DNA of 64,000 nucleotides from Candidatus Eremiobacterota bacterium (GCA_031082125.1 JAVHLM010000011.1:60142-124141), one strand, 5' to 3'. Counted from the stretch's first letter, positions 7,991 through 17,192 are shown. Made by a program: numbers and translations. The notes: generated by a model from the sequence alone, not told the origin.

Positions 7991-9322
7991 ATGGACAAGA
8001 ACAGGATTATTCAACTCGTGCTGATGGCCATTTTCATAGGCCTCATGCTTGTTGCGGGGTGCAACTTCATCAAGGAGCTCCAGGGCGAAAAGAAAGAATC
8101 AAAGACCATCATCGACGTGAGCGGCCGCATCGAGGGTGATCAGTTCAACGCCGGCGCGAAAGTGACGGGAAAAGTGGACCGTCTCCTTGTCGATGAAGGT
8201 GATACAGTAAAGAGAGGCCAGCTTCTTGGCTCCATATACTCCGAGCAGCTCAAGGCCAGCGTCGATTCAGCGAAAAAAGAGGTTGAGATATGGAAAAGCC
8301 GCATCATACAGTCCGAATCGGCGCTGGAGCAGGCCAAGGCAAGAACCCATGCCTCTGTCAATCAGGCAGAGGCAGGTCTGAACGTGAACACCTCGCAGCT
8401 CAACAAGGCCCAGGCCCTTTACAAACAGAGCGTGGCGCAGCTTGACCAGTCCGTCCTTGCCGTCAGGCAGGCCGAACTGGACCATGCCCAGGCAGGGGCC
8501 AGCCTCAAGAAGGCAAAGGCAAACCTCGATTACAATGACAAGGAATTCCAGCGCTACAAGAACCTCCTCAAGGAGGACGCCATCCCGAAGACAAAATATG
8601 ATGCCGTCGAGACACAGTACATCACCGCAAGGGAGGATTTTGTGCTGGCGAAAAAGCAGGTTGACAAAGCCCTCACCGCCATTGACACGGCGAAAAAAAA
8701 CCTTAATGTCGCCAATGCCAACGTGAATATCGGCATTGCGGGGATCAAGGAGGGAGCCTCGTCGGTCGAAGCGGGAAGAGCCAACGTAAACCTTGCCCAG
8801 GTCGGGTCCTATGATATCGAGCAGCGGGAAAAAGATGTGAAAATGGCCCATCAAAGCCTTGCGAAAGCCCAGGACGCCCTCAAGTCTGCCTTGGCGGACC
8901 TTGAGGACTCCCGCGTCTATGCACCGATTGACGGCAGCGTCATCAACAAGATAGTGGAGCCTGGCGAGGTCATTGCAGGCGGAACTCCCCTCGTCACCGT
9001 CGTTGACCTCAACAAGCTCTATCTCCGGGCTTTCATGCCCACAGAGAGGCGCGACAGAATAAAGATCGGCAATGCCGTAAAAATCACACCCGACGGCCTG
9101 GACCAGAGCTTTGAAGGTGTCGTCTATAAGATATCCGACAAGAACGAGTTCACCCCCAAGAACGTGGAGACCAAGGACCAGAGAACCAAGCTGGTCTTTT
9201 CCGTGAAAATCAGGATACTGGACAACAAGGAGAAAAAGCTCACGCCAGGCATGCCCTGCGAGGCCCAGATTGACACGGCCAGGAACATCTCCACCGAAGG
9301 CCTGGATAAGCCGGAAAAATAA
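7991..9322 (+). CDS. HlyD/YbhG-type periplasmic adaptor (lipoprotein)
   Basis: 443 aa. The signal peptide ends in LVAGC (Cys24), so the protein is anchored by lipid. The first half-lipoyl domain is around residues 45-80 (GAKVTGKVDRLLVDEGDTVKRGQLL). A very long, Ala/Gln/Lys-rich coiled hairpin follows (about 85-310). The second half-lipoyl (VYAPIDGSVINKIVEPGEV) and beta-barrel domains are at the C terminus. It links the inner-membrane ABC transporter to the TolC-like duct. ATG 7991 is chosen over the TTG at 7985 because CGAGAGG lies just upstream. The gap to the outer-membrane gene is 53 bp, and the ABC gene starts 11 bp later. Confidence 0.93.
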   Translation: MDKNRIIQLVLMAIFIGLMLVAGCNFIKELQGEKKESKTIIDVSGRIEGDQFNAGAKVTGKVDRLLVDEGDTVKRGQLLGSIYSEQLKASVDSAKKEVEIWKSRIIQSESALEQAKARTHASVNQAEAGLNVNTSQLNKAQALYKQSVAQLDQSVLAVRQAELDHAQAGASLKKAKANLDYNDKEFQRYKNLLKEDAIPKTKYDAVETQYITAREDFVLAKKQVDKALTAIDTAKKNLNVANANVNIGIAGIKEGASSVEAGRANVNLAQVGSYDIEQREKDVKMAHQSLAKAQDALKSALADLEDSRVYAPIDGSVINKIVEPGEVIAGGTPLVTVVDLNKLYLRAFMPTERRDRIKIGNAVKITPDGLDQSFEGVVYKISDKNEFTPKNVETKDQRTKLVFSVKIRILDNKEKKLTPGMPCEAQIDTARNISTEGLDKPEK

Positions 9323-9333
9323 GGACGTGCCTG

Positions 9334-11277
9334 ATGGACTCAATTCTCACCGTGACCAGTGTGTCCAAAAGCTTCAGGAAGGTTCAGGCCCTCAAGAATG
9401 TCTCTCTTAAAGTGAAAAAAGGCGAGATATTCGGTCTCATAGGCCCCGACGGCGCGGGGAAAAGCACCCTGATCTACATCATAGGGGGGCTCCTGCGCCC
9501 GAACGATGGCTCGGTGACTCTGCTGGAGAACGACATGCTCAAAGATCCCGAGGTGGTGAAGCCTCACCTTGGCATCCTTCCCCAGGGCCTTGGCCTGTCG
9601 CTGGCCGCCGAGCTCTCCATAGAGGAGAACGTAAATTACTTCGCCGAGATCAACAGCGTGGACCCGAAAAAGCGGGAAACCCTCAAGACGGACCTCCTGG
9701 AAGTGACAAAGCTGATGCGCTTCAAGGACAGGGCCGCCAAGAACCTCTCGGGCGGCATGAAGCAGAAGCTCGGCATCTGCTGCACCCTCATCCACTCACC
9801 CAAGATGGTCTTCCTGGACGAGCCCACCACCGGCGTCGATCCAATCTCCAGGAGGGACATCTGGTATCTCATCAACAAGATCCTGAAGGAGAACGACATC
9901 ACCATCTTTCTCACCACCTCCTACATGGACGAGGCTGAGCGCTGCCACCGCATGGCCCTCATGCACCTTGGCGAGGTTGTGGCCATGGGTGATATCAATG
10001 ACCTCACCAGGCAGATCGACGGCAGGCTTATTGAGATCTACGTGGACGATCAGCAGAAGGCTCTTGGCATCTTCAAGAATATGGAGGCGATAAAAGTCAT
10101 TTACCCCGCCGGGATCAAGCTTAACGCCATATACAGCGGGCAGGAGGCCGCCGGTGACTCCATCAAGAGCTTCGGTGAGGCCCATGACATCAAGGTGAAC
10201 CGCATCGAGGAAGTGGTGCCCACTCTGGAAGACGTGTTCCTGTCGAAGATTATGAAGCAGGCCGCAGGATTCAACCAGGAGGCCCTCGAGGAGTTCTACA
10301 ATGTGCCGGGGAAAACGCAATGCAGGAAGAGCAGCGACGATATCATGATCGAGGTGAAGAACCTCTACAAGATATTCGGGAACTACACGGCAGTGGACAA
10401 CGTGAGCTTTGACGTGAAGCGCGGCGAGATATTCGGCTTCCTGGGCCCCAACGGCGCCGGCAAGACGACGACGATAAAGATGCTCTGTGGCCTCTTCCCG
10501 CCCACGAAAGGCTCGGGCAAGATAAGCTCCTTTGACATCATGAAGGAGCAGTGGAAGATCAAGGAAAACATCGGCTACATGTCGCAGAAGTTCTCCCTTT
10601 ACCGCGATCTCACCGTGGGCGAGAATATCGAGCTTTACGCGGGCATATACGGTGTCCCTGAAAGCGACCTCCAGAGAAGAAAAGAGCTCATCCTGAAGGT
10701 GGCCGACCTCGAGGGGAAGGGGGATATCATCACCGACAGCCTCCCCATGGGCATCAAGCAGCGCCTGGCCCTGGGGTGCGCCATCATCCACCAGCCTGAA
10801 GTGATATTCCTTGACGAGCCCACGTCAGGCGTCGATCCCATCGCCCGGAGAATATTCTGGGACATCATCTTCTACCTCTCCCAAAAAATCTGCGTCACCA
10901 TTCTCGTGACGACCCACTATATGGACGAAGCCGAGCAGTGCAACAGGATCTCCCTGATGCACATGGGGCGCCTGATAGCCCTGGGAGCTTCCCTGGAGCT
11001 GAAGAAGAAGGTCACCGCAGAGATAGGCCTGATGCTTGAAATCCTCACGACGGCGCCCTTTGAGAGTTATGACATCCTGGGGAGACATTTCGGCTTCTGC
11101 AACATATTCGGGAGGACCATCCATCTCTATACCAGGGATGGCGCCAAGGATGAAGGGAAAATAAGACAGCTCCTCTCGGAGCAGAAAATCGAGGTCCTGG
11201 ACATGAGAGAAAAGCTCATGCCTTTTGAAGATGTCTTTGTCTATTTCTGTGAAAAAGCCGAAAAGGGGGAAATCTGA
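9334..11277 (+). CDS. Fused double ABC ATPase, YbhF-like
   Basis: 647 aa with two ABC ATPase domains in one chain. Domain 1: Walker A GPDGAGKS (37-44), signature LSGGMKQKLG (138-147), Walker B with FLDEPTTGVDP. Domain 2: Walker A GPNGAGKT (371-378), Walker B FLDEPTSGVDP. The second signature is LPMGIKQRLALG instead of LSGGQ; E. coli YbhF has a similar variant here. The protein powers the two permeases encoded just downstream (TGA at 11275-11277, next ATG at 11279). In Enterobacteria the YbhGFSR set has been linked to cation or drug efflux. The substrate here is unknown. Confidence 0.93.
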   Translation: MDSILTVTSVSKSFRKVQALKNVSLKVKKGEIFGLIGPDGAGKSTLIYIIGGLLRPNDGSVTLLENDMLKDPEVVKPHLGILPQGLGLSLAAELSIEENVNYFAEINSVDPKKRETLKTDLLEVTKLMRFKDRAAKNLSGGMKQKLGICCTLIHSPKMVFLDEPTTGVDPISRRDIWYLINKILKENDITIFLTTSYMDEAERCHRMALMHLGEVVAMGDINDLTRQIDGRLIEIYVDDQQKALGIFKNMEAIKVIYPAGIKLNAIYSGQEAAGDSIKSFGEAHDIKVNRIEEVVPTLEDVFLSKIMKQAAGFNQEALEEFYNVPGKTQCRKSSDDIMIEVKNLYKIFGNYTAVDNVSFDVKRGEIFGFLGPNGAGKTTTIKMLCGLFPPTKGSGKISSFDIMKEQWKIKENIGYMSQKFSLYRDLTVGENIELYAGIYGVPESDLQRRKELILKVADLEGKGDIITDSLPMGIKQRLALGCAIIHQPEVIFLDEPTSGVDPIARRIFWDIIFYLSQKICVTILVTTHYMDEAEQCNRISLMHMGRLIALGASLELKKKVTAEIGLMLEILTTAPFESYDILGRHFGFCNIFGRTIHLYTRDGAKDEGKIRQLLSEQKIEVLDMREKLMPFEDVFVYFCEKAEKGEI

Positions 11278-11278
11278 G

Positions 11279-12427
11279 ATGTTCTCTCCGCGCCGGATGT
11301 GGGCCGTAACCATGAAAGAAACCCAGGAGCTCGTGAGAAACTGGATGAGCTGCCTTCTCACCATCATCGCGCCCATCATTCTCTATTTCCTCTTTGCCTA
11401 CGGCTTTCCCCTCGAGGTGAAAAACATCCCCATCGGCGTCCTCGACGAGGACAGGACAAAGACAAGCAGGGAACTCATCGATACCTTCTCGGCGAGCAAG
11501 GTCTTCAAGATCAAGCAGTACATCGACCGGTTCGAGGATATCGATACTATCATCAGGCAGGGAAAGATCAGGCTCGTGCTGGTGATACCTGAGAAATTCG
11601 AGGAGAGAATCAGGCAGGGGATGCCCCAGTCTGTCCAGGTCATCATAGACGCCATTTACACGAGCAGGGCACAGATGAGCGGCGGGTACGCTGACACCAC
11701 TGTCGCGGCCTTCAGCGAGAAGGTGTTCAACGACTATTTCAGGAAACGGTTCGGCCCCGGCCAGGGGGCGGGCTCAGGGATGCCCGTTGAGCTCTTCGTG
11801 AGCCCCTGGTTTAACCCTACTTTCCGGAGTGAAGATTTCATCATCCCCGGGGTCATCGCCATCGTGCTGGTCTTTCTTCCGCCGACCATCATGGCCATCT
11901 CCATTACCAAGGAAAAGGAAACAGGCATGATACTGAACATGTACTGCTCACCGGTCACCAAAACCGAGTTCATACTGGGAAAGGCTGTCCCCTACACGGT
12001 CCTCACCTATGCCAACTGCCTGCTCTTCATATTCCTCTCCGTGTTCTTATTCGGGGTGCCTTTCAGGGGGAACATTCCCCTCATGCTGGGTGTCTCCCTT
12101 CTCTATGTCATAGTCGTGATAGGTATCGGTGTCTTTGTGGCGGTTCTCGTTCCCACGCAGATAGCGGGGATATTGATCACCTCCATAGTGAACCTCGTCC
12201 CCACCTTCATGTATTCGGGCTTCATGCTCCCCATCATATGCATGGATCAGGCCGGTAAAGAAACGGCCTATATGCTGCCTCCTACTTACTATATTGACTT
12301 TACCAGAAAGCTCATGCTCAAGGGGGTGGGCCTCGAGTACCTCTGGGAGGACATTGTGGTGCTCTCGGCGATGGCCGTGGGCCTCTTCGTCATCTCCATC
12401 ATACTTTTCAGGAAAAGGCTGGGGTAA
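11279..12427 (+). CDS. ABC-2 type permease, YbhS-like
   Basis: 382-aa inner-membrane protein. One membrane segment near the N terminus (about 25-45) is followed by a large periplasmic region (about 45-190). A cluster of five or six membrane segments follows (about 195-382), including GVIAIVLVFLPPTIMAISI and the family motif EKETGMILNMYCSPV. This is the ABC2_membrane_3 layout. ATG 11279 is used because AAAAGGGGGA precedes it and it lies one base after the ABC gene's stop; an upstream ATG in frame would overlap the ABC gene by 53 bases. It probably forms a heterodimer with the next gene product. Confidence 0.9.
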   Translation: MFSPRRMWAVTMKETQELVRNWMSCLLTIIAPIILYFLFAYGFPLEVKNIPIGVLDEDRTKTSRELIDTFSASKVFKIKQYIDRFEDIDTIIRQGKIRLVLVIPEKFEERIRQGMPQSVQVIIDAIYTSRAQMSGGYADTTVAAFSEKVFNDYFRKRFGPGQGAGSGMPVELFVSPWFNPTFRSEDFIIPGVIAIVLVFLPPTIMAISITKEKETGMILNMYCSPVTKTEFILGKAVPYTVLTYANCLLFIFLSVFLFGVPFRGNIPLMLGVSLLYVIVVIGIGVFVAVLVPTQIAGILITSIVNLVPTFMYSGFMLPIICMDQAGKETAYMLPPTYYIDFTRKLMLKGVGLEYLWEDIVVLSAMAVGLFVISIILFRKRLG

Positions 12428-12432
12428 CAGCG

Positions 12433-13560
12433 ATGGGCTTCAAGTTCTTCACCCTTCTCAGGAAAGAGGTAATCCAGTTCACAAGGAATACCGTGCTGCT
12501 CGTCATCGTCCTCTACGCGGCCACGCTCGACGTGTGGATGGCCGCCCAGGTCACGTCGGACCTCAAGAACTTCCCCATCGCCATCTACGACATGGACAAG
12601 AGCCAGAAAAGCTACGACCTGGTAAGGAAGCTGAGGCCTCCCTACTTTGTCATCCATTCCTACATAGACGATGAAAAGAAGGTGCAGGACCTCATCCTTG
12701 GCGACGACGTGGGCGCAGTGCTCATCATACCAAGGAAATTCCAGGATAATATCGTCTCTTACAGGGGAGCCCGCGTGCAGCTTGTGCTGGACGCCACGAC
12801 AAGCAACACGGCAGAGATAGCCGCGGGGTACGTGGGAGCAATCATCGCTGATTTTCAGAACGAGATTCTCACGAAGGAATGGCAGGTCTCGACGGTGATG
12901 TACAAGCTCATGCCACTCATCAGGAGCGAGACGCGCTTCGCCTTCAACCCCAACCTGAATGATGCATGGGCGATGACGCTCCAGGAGTTTTTCACCATCT
13001 TCACCCTCATCGCCATCCTGCTTCCCGCCACGGCAATGGTGAACGAAAAGCAGTTCGGCACCATCGAGCAGCTCATGGTGACGCCCGTGAAGCCTTACGA
13101 GATAATGTTCGCCAAGGTGCTCCCCATGATGGTGGTCTTCATTTTCGCGAGCTTCATCTGCATCTACACCATCCTGATACCGCTGATCCATGTCCCCTTC
13201 ATGGGGAGCCTGCTGGAATTTCTCATCGTGACCACCGTGTTCTGCTTCACCGCGTCGGGGATAGGCCTCCTTGTCTCGACGCTCTCCAACAACCTCTCTG
13301 AGACCGTCCTGCTCACCCTCCTGGTCCTCTTCCCCATCATGTTCCTTTCGGGCACGTGGGTGCCGCCGGAGGCCATGCCGCCCTGGATGGCGTTCCTCGT
13401 GAACTTCTCCCCCCTGAAATATTACCTGGACCTGGGCTACGGCATCATTCTGAAGGGCAACTCCCTCCTCTTCATGTGGACTGAGTTCCTCAAACTCACG
13501 GCTCTCGGCGTGGTAGTCTTCTGGATAGGGGCCCAGCGCTTCAAGAAGATGTTCGGGTAA
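12433..13560 (+). CDS. ABC-2 type permease, YbhR-like
   Basis: 375-aa inner-membrane protein, paralogous to the preceding permease, with the same layout: N-terminal membrane segment, periplasmic domain, then a membrane bundle. The hallmark between them is NEKQFGTIEQLMVTPVKP, matching the EKETGT-type loop of ABC-2 exporters. It begins five bases after the previous stop. The two permeases plus the fused ATPase, adaptor and outer-membrane duct make a complete tripartite exporter in one operon. A GC hairpin follows the stop. A long antisense reading frame across this gene is a shadow. Confidence 0.92.
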   Translation: MGFKFFTLLRKEVIQFTRNTVLLVIVLYAATLDVWMAAQVTSDLKNFPIAIYDMDKSQKSYDLVRKLRPPYFVIHSYIDDEKKVQDLILGDDVGAVLIIPRKFQDNIVSYRGARVQLVLDATTSNTAEIAAGYVGAIIADFQNEILTKEWQVSTVMYKLMPLIRSETRFAFNPNLNDAWAMTLQEFFTIFTLIAILLPATAMVNEKQFGTIEQLMVTPVKPYEIMFAKVLPMMVVFIFASFICIYTILIPLIHVPFMGSLLEFLIVTTVFCFTASGIGLLVSTLSNNLSETVLLTLLVLFPIMFLSGTWVPPEAMPPWMAFLVNFSPLKYYLDLGYGIILKGNSLLFMWTEFLKLTALGVVVFWIGAQRFKKMFG

Positions 13561-13562
13561 AA

Positions 13563-13581
13563 TCGGGGACAGACTCCCCGA
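13563..13581 (+). terminator. Possible terminator hairpin after the efflux operon
   Basis: Stem TCGGGGA, loop CAGAC, stem TCCCCGA, three bases after the last permease stop. No T tract follows, so termination would be weak or factor-dependent. The remaining gap to 13703 shows nothing else. Confidence 0.4.
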
Positions 13582-13703
13582 GGATTCCATGGGCCCTGCG
13601 AAGTCGGCACCACATGAGAAAGTTGAAGGACAAAATGCAGGAGGATGGGATTCTTTCGTGAAATAGAGCAAGAGCGTCAGCTTGGGGTGTCTGGAGGTGG
13701 ACG

Positions 13704-14114
13704 ATGAAGCTTACTACCGAGGAGATAATGGAGCGGATCAATGCCTATGTGAACTATGCCCATCGTATAAAAGAGATAAAGGACCTCCTGCTTGATTTTG
13801 AGATATATGGCGAAGAGGATATCGTGGAGGCGGCGATGATCCAGCAGGAAGAGCTTCTCAGGGAGATCCACGTCATTTATCAGGAAAGAATGCTCCCCAT
13901 AGTGGAGGAAATAGCCCGTCACGTCGATGACAACAGGCACCTGCTCACTCAGCCCCGGCGGGAGCCCACGGCAGAGGAGGCATCACAGAGAGAGGTTCAG
14001 GCGGAACAGCCAGAGGGGGAGGCGGAGGATCCCGATGCCATGTCACGGTCAAGCGCAAAGACCTTGGGCGATGCATTCCTTTCATCAATGAAGAAGAACC
14101 TTGACAAAAAATGA
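13704..14114 (+). CDS. Small helical acidic protein coupled to radical SAM gene
   Basis: 136 aa, family not recognised. Residues 1-80 are predicted helical and charged (EEIMERINAYVNYAHRIKE, EELLREIHVIYQERM), possibly coiled coil. Residues 82-120 are Glu/Pro/Gln-rich and probably disordered, and the tail is basic (MKKNLDKK). GGAGGTGG precedes the ATG. The stop overlaps the next start as ATGA (14111-14114), implying translational coupling with the radical SAM enzyme and a shared role, perhaps as partner or carrier. There is no signal peptide or Cys-rich motif suggesting a modified peptide substrate. Confidence 0.78.
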   Translation: MKLTTEEIMERINAYVNYAHRIKEIKDLLLDFEIYGEEDIVEAAMIQQEELLREIHVIYQERMLPIVEEIARHVDDNRHLLTQPRREPTAEEASQREVQAEQPEGEAEDPDAMSRSSAKTLGDAFLSSMKKNLDKK

Positions 14115-15970
14115 AGGACGAGAAACAGAAAACACTCCTCATCTTCCCTCCCCAGTGGATCCCCCTGAATCCCCACTTCTCCCTCGCCACCCTTGCAGGC
14201 CACCTGAAAGGTGAAGGGCATGAGGTGGTCCTTGAGGATATCAACATAAAATTCTACCGCCACATACTGTCGCCGGAATATATGGATTATTCGGCGGCAA
14301 AGGCGGAAAACAGCTATCAGTTCCTCAAGCAGAAGCTCATGATCACCCTGGCGAGCAATGATGACTCCCTTGCCGCCCAGATTGACAGCGCGAGGCTGCT
14401 GAAGATTGAAAAAAATCCCGGGAGACGGGAACAGATGATCCAAAAGGTCAAGGAAGAGCTTCCCCTGGCTTTCTCCGTCTTTGACTCGAGGGAGAAGTTC
14501 TATGACCCTTTCCTTCTCGTGAAAGCCTTCCTCACCGTCGATAAAGCCCTTGAAATCGCGTCACTCCCCTATTATCCTGCAAAGATAAGGTTCAATGACT
14601 TTTTCACCCCCCGCTTCCCCCTCACCGTGCAGGGGATCATTGATTTCACAAATGATGCAGACGAAAACATGTTCCTCCCGTTCATGAAGAGGGAGGCCAC
14701 GCGGCTCCTTAAATATCAGGCCGATATCATAGGCATCTCCATCAACTCGCCGACACAGCTCCTCCCGGGATTGACGCTTTCCAGGATCCTGATGCAGAAA
14801 AAGCCGGAGGGATGCCACCTGAACATAGGGGGCAACTATTTCACAAAGCTCAGGGAGGTGATTCTCTCCCGCAAGGAGCTCTTTGACCTCTTCACCGACA
14901 GTATTATACTCGGCGAGGGGCAGAAGCCGCTGCTGAAACTGATTGCGGCACTCAAAGGAGGAGAGAGCCTGAAAGGCGTCCCCTCCCTCATATATGCGGA
15001 TCCGGAGCTGGGGCGGCCTGTCTATACCTCCAGGGACATGCCCGTTCCCCTCAACGACCTTCACCACCAGGTGCTGGACGATCTGCCTCTGGACAGGTAT
15101 TTCGTACCTGATCTGGCAATCTCCCTTCAGTCCAGCAAAGGCTGCTACTGGCAGAAATGCACCTTCTGCGACACTGACTTCGGTGTTGAGCCCGATATCA
15201 AAGACGTGGACCGCCTTATCGATGAAATCAGATTCCTCAATACCTCTTATGGCATCAGGCATTTCGAGTTTATCGACGAGTCCATCACCCCTCAGTATAT
15301 GGATGCAATGGCCCGGCGGATCATCAAGGAAAAGCTCGACATCACGTGGTTCTGCAACGCACGGACAGAGCGCGCCTTTACCAGAAGGCGCCTTGATCTT
15401 TACAGAAAGAGCGGCCTTGTCATGCTCCTGTGGGGTGTGGAATCGGGAAGCGCGAGAATAATGAAGCTCATCAACAAAGGCGTGGATTTCGAGAAAAGGC
15501 TGGAGATCCTCAAGAGCTCAAGCGATTCCGGTATCTGGAACTTTGCCTACATCTTCTTCGGCCTTCCCACCGAGACAAGAGAGGAGGCGGAGATGACCAT
15601 CGACCTTATAAGGGATCACACCGATATCATCCACTCCTATGGAAGAAGCGTCTTCACTCTCGGCAGGCATGCCGCCCTTAAGGACAAGGCGGAAAAATTG
15701 GGCCTCGTGGAATGCATTATGGACGAGCAGGAGCTTTCAACAAGCATGGGCTACCGCTCCCTCACAGGAATGACGCCCCGCGAAGTGATGGAGATGGCCG
15801 ATATCTGCAAGGCCGCCTGCCATCTTCAATATGGCGAGCCTCTCTGGATGTACCTCAAGTACAGGGAGATCCTCTTTCTCTATATCAGCCGCTACGGCAT
15901 GGACTTCGTGCTGAATCATAAATTCACCGATGAGCAGAAGCGCACCATTCATAGCATGTACGGCTCCTGA
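14111..15970 (+). CDS. B12-binding-type radical SAM protein
   Basis: 619 aa. The N-terminal part has the order of cobalamin-binding radical SAM proteins (LLIFPPQWIPLNPHFSLA; later GISINSPTQLLPG and a glycine-rich ICGG-like GGNYFTKL). The 4Fe-4S site is in GCYWQKCTFC (Cys345, Cys350, Cys353): spacing CX4CX2C instead of the usual CX3CX2C. Downstream are the TIM-barrel features FIDESI, WGVESGSARIMKLINKG and the GLPTETREE loop. A roughly 100-aa C-terminal extension follows. It should cleave S-adenosylmethionine reductively, using cobalamin for methyl transfer or radical chemistry; the classical DxHxxG cobalamin motif is not obvious. Substrate unknown. Confidence 0.88.
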   Translation: MKDEKQKTLLIFPPQWIPLNPHFSLATLAGHLKGEGHEVVLEDINIKFYRHILSPEYMDYSAAKAENSYQFLKQKLMITLASNDDSLAAQIDSARLLKIEKNPGRREQMIQKVKEELPLAFSVFDSREKFYDPFLLVKAFLTVDKALEIASLPYYPAKIRFNDFFTPRFPLTVQGIIDFTNDADENMFLPFMKREATRLLKYQADIIGISINSPTQLLPGLTLSRILMQKKPEGCHLNIGGNYFTKLREVILSRKELFDLFTDSIILGEGQKPLLKLIAALKGGESLKGVPSLIYADPELGRPVYTSRDMPVPLNDLHHQVLDDLPLDRYFVPDLAISLQSSKGCYWQKCTFCDTDFGVEPDIKDVDRLIDEIRFLNTSYGIRHFEFIDESITPQYMDAMARRIIKEKLDITWFCNARTERAFTRRRLDLYRKSGLVMLLWGVESGSARIMKLINKGVDFEKRLEILKSSSDSGIWNFAYIFFGLPTETREEAEMTIDLIRDHTDIIHSYGRSVFTLGRHAALKDKAEKLGLVECIMDEQELSTSMGYRSLTGMTPREVMEMADICKAACHLQYGEPLWMYLKYREILFLYISRYGMDFVLNHKFTDEQKRTIHSMYGS

Positions 15971-16077
15971 GACAGTATAGGCAATAATTGCACAGCTCAT
16001 TCTGAAAAAATGAATCAGAGAATTTTACAAAATATTAATGATATTCAGATTTTTTTCAGAATTAATTGAATTTCAAT

Positions 16078-16093
16078 TCACCGGCGCCGGTGA
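16078..16093. promoter_or_regulatory. 16-bp perfect palindrome upstream of the EF-hand-like gene
   Basis: TCACCGGCGCCGGTGA is perfectly self-complementary and lies 45 bp before the ATG at 16138, inside an otherwise AT-rich 167-bp gap. GATAAT at 16106-16111 could be a -10 box, which would place the palindrome at its -35 side as an operator. No clear -35 hexamer is seen. Confidence 0.45.
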
Positions 16094-16137
16094 TAAAGCG
16101 GGTAAGATAATGAATATCCTGGAATCTGGAGGCTACT

Positions 16138-17130
16138 ATGGAAGGAATACCTGGAATCCCCAACTTTGATTTTTCAAGAATCGAGGAACTGTCAGCAGAC
16201 CTGCAGGAGCAGAAGATGAAGTGGGAAAATTCCCTGGCTCAGAAGCCGCAGGCTCAGGAGCCGCAGGCTGAGGAGCCGCAGGATAAGGCGGTAAAACCCA
16301 AGGCGGCTCAGCCCCAGCAGGGTGCGAAGGCAGGAGAGGCAAAGGGAGCCGGCAGAGGAGTTGACGGGATGACAGGAGCTTCCCCGGCTGCAGGAGCCGC
16401 CGGAGGCGGAGAGCCCATCATCAATAAGAACGGGACCAGGATGAACGCCCAGGAAGTGGCCACAATTGCCGACATCTTCAAGAAGGCCGGCAAAAGCGGC
16501 ATGAAGCCGGAAGAGCTGGCGAACAAGCTGAGGGAGAGAGGCATCGAAGCAGAGGTCACCAAGATCAACGGCCATCCGGCCATCAAATTCGCCAACGGCG
16601 ATGCCTTTGTCGATACGAGCGCCAATGGCGTTCTTGATACCGATGACAAGGAGTGGGTCGAAGCGCTGAACATATTGAAGGGAAAATACGGAGCCAATGC
16701 TCCCCAGCTCCAGGGCGGCTCGCCCCTGTCACCCCTGGCGAATGCCGGCGGCCTCGGCGGCCTCACCGGCGTTGGCGGCGATGGACAGGCTGTCACTCCC
16801 AACAATGCTGCAGATATTGTGAATGCCTTCGAACAGAATACCCAGCTCCAGAGAGGCGAGGCGGGCGGCCCGCAGCTCCCCAATCCCACAGGTGAAGGGA
16901 AGGGTCAGGATTCAGGGCAGCTGAAGAGCGTCATGGCGGAGCTTGACGGCTCGCTCGGCGAGAAAGGCTACAAGGGAAGCACCGCCGAGGAGCTCCTTCA
17001 AAAGGGTGAGCTGGAATCAGTGCTGGGAAAATATGGAATTCAGATGCCTGACGAGCTCGAGCGGAAAAGCGCCGGCGATTTCGTGAACAATCTCTTCAGG
17101 GATGCCCTGCTGATAGCCAGCATAAAATAA
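16138..17130 (+). CDS. Unknown low-complexity protein with an EF-hand-like loop
   Basis: 330 aa, no signal peptide or membrane segment. Residues 30-90 are Gln/Pro/Ala/Glu/Lys-rich and disordered. Residues 95-195 look folded: a helical part (NAQEVATIADIFKKAGKSG) and a region ending in DTSANGVLDTDD at 159-170. That stretch matches the calcium-loop pattern D-x-S-x-N-G-x-L-D-x-x-D of EF-hand and dockerin loops. A Gly/Pro-rich linker and a small C-terminal helical region follow. GGAGG precedes the ATG, and a terminator follows the stop. Single-gene unit; function unknown. One isolated loop may bind calcium weakly or pair by dimerisation. Confidence 0.75.
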   Translation: MEGIPGIPNFDFSRIEELSADLQEQKMKWENSLAQKPQAQEPQAEEPQDKAVKPKAAQPQQGAKAGEAKGAGRGVDGMTGASPAAGAAGGGEPIINKNGTRMNAQEVATIADIFKKAGKSGMKPEELANKLRERGIEAEVTKINGHPAIKFANGDAFVDTSANGVLDTDDKEWVEALNILKGKYGANAPQLQGGSPLSPLANAGGLGGLTGVGGDGQAVTPNNAADIVNAFEQNTQLQRGEAGGPQLPNPTGEGKGQDSGQLKSVMAELDGSLGEKGYKGSTAEELLQKGELESVLGKYGIQMPDELERKSAGDFVNNLFRDALLIASIK

Positions 17131-17161
17131 GGGCTCCAGATTATAGCCGGGCAATGCATAT

Positions 17162-17192
17162 GGGGCAGGTTCTGAACCTGCCCCTTTGCTTT
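17162..17192 (+). terminator. Intrinsic terminator
   Basis: Stem GGGGCAGGTT, loop CTG, stem AACCTGCCCC (17162-17184), then TTTGCTTT. It lies 31 bp after the stop of the gene at 16138-17130. Confidence 0.85.

Noticed and set aside
8267-9343. 358-codon minus-strand reading frame
   Set aside because: Antisense shadow of the HlyD-type adaptor gene.
9796-10791. 331-codon minus-strand reading frame
   Set aside because: Antisense shadow of the fused ABC ATPase, whose two Walker A and B sets are unambiguous.
12289-13671. 460-codon minus-strand reading frame
   Set aside because: It lies antisense to the well-supported YbhR-like permease, is His/Glu/Gly-rich as antisense frames in GC-rich genes are, and has no ribosome site or family motif.
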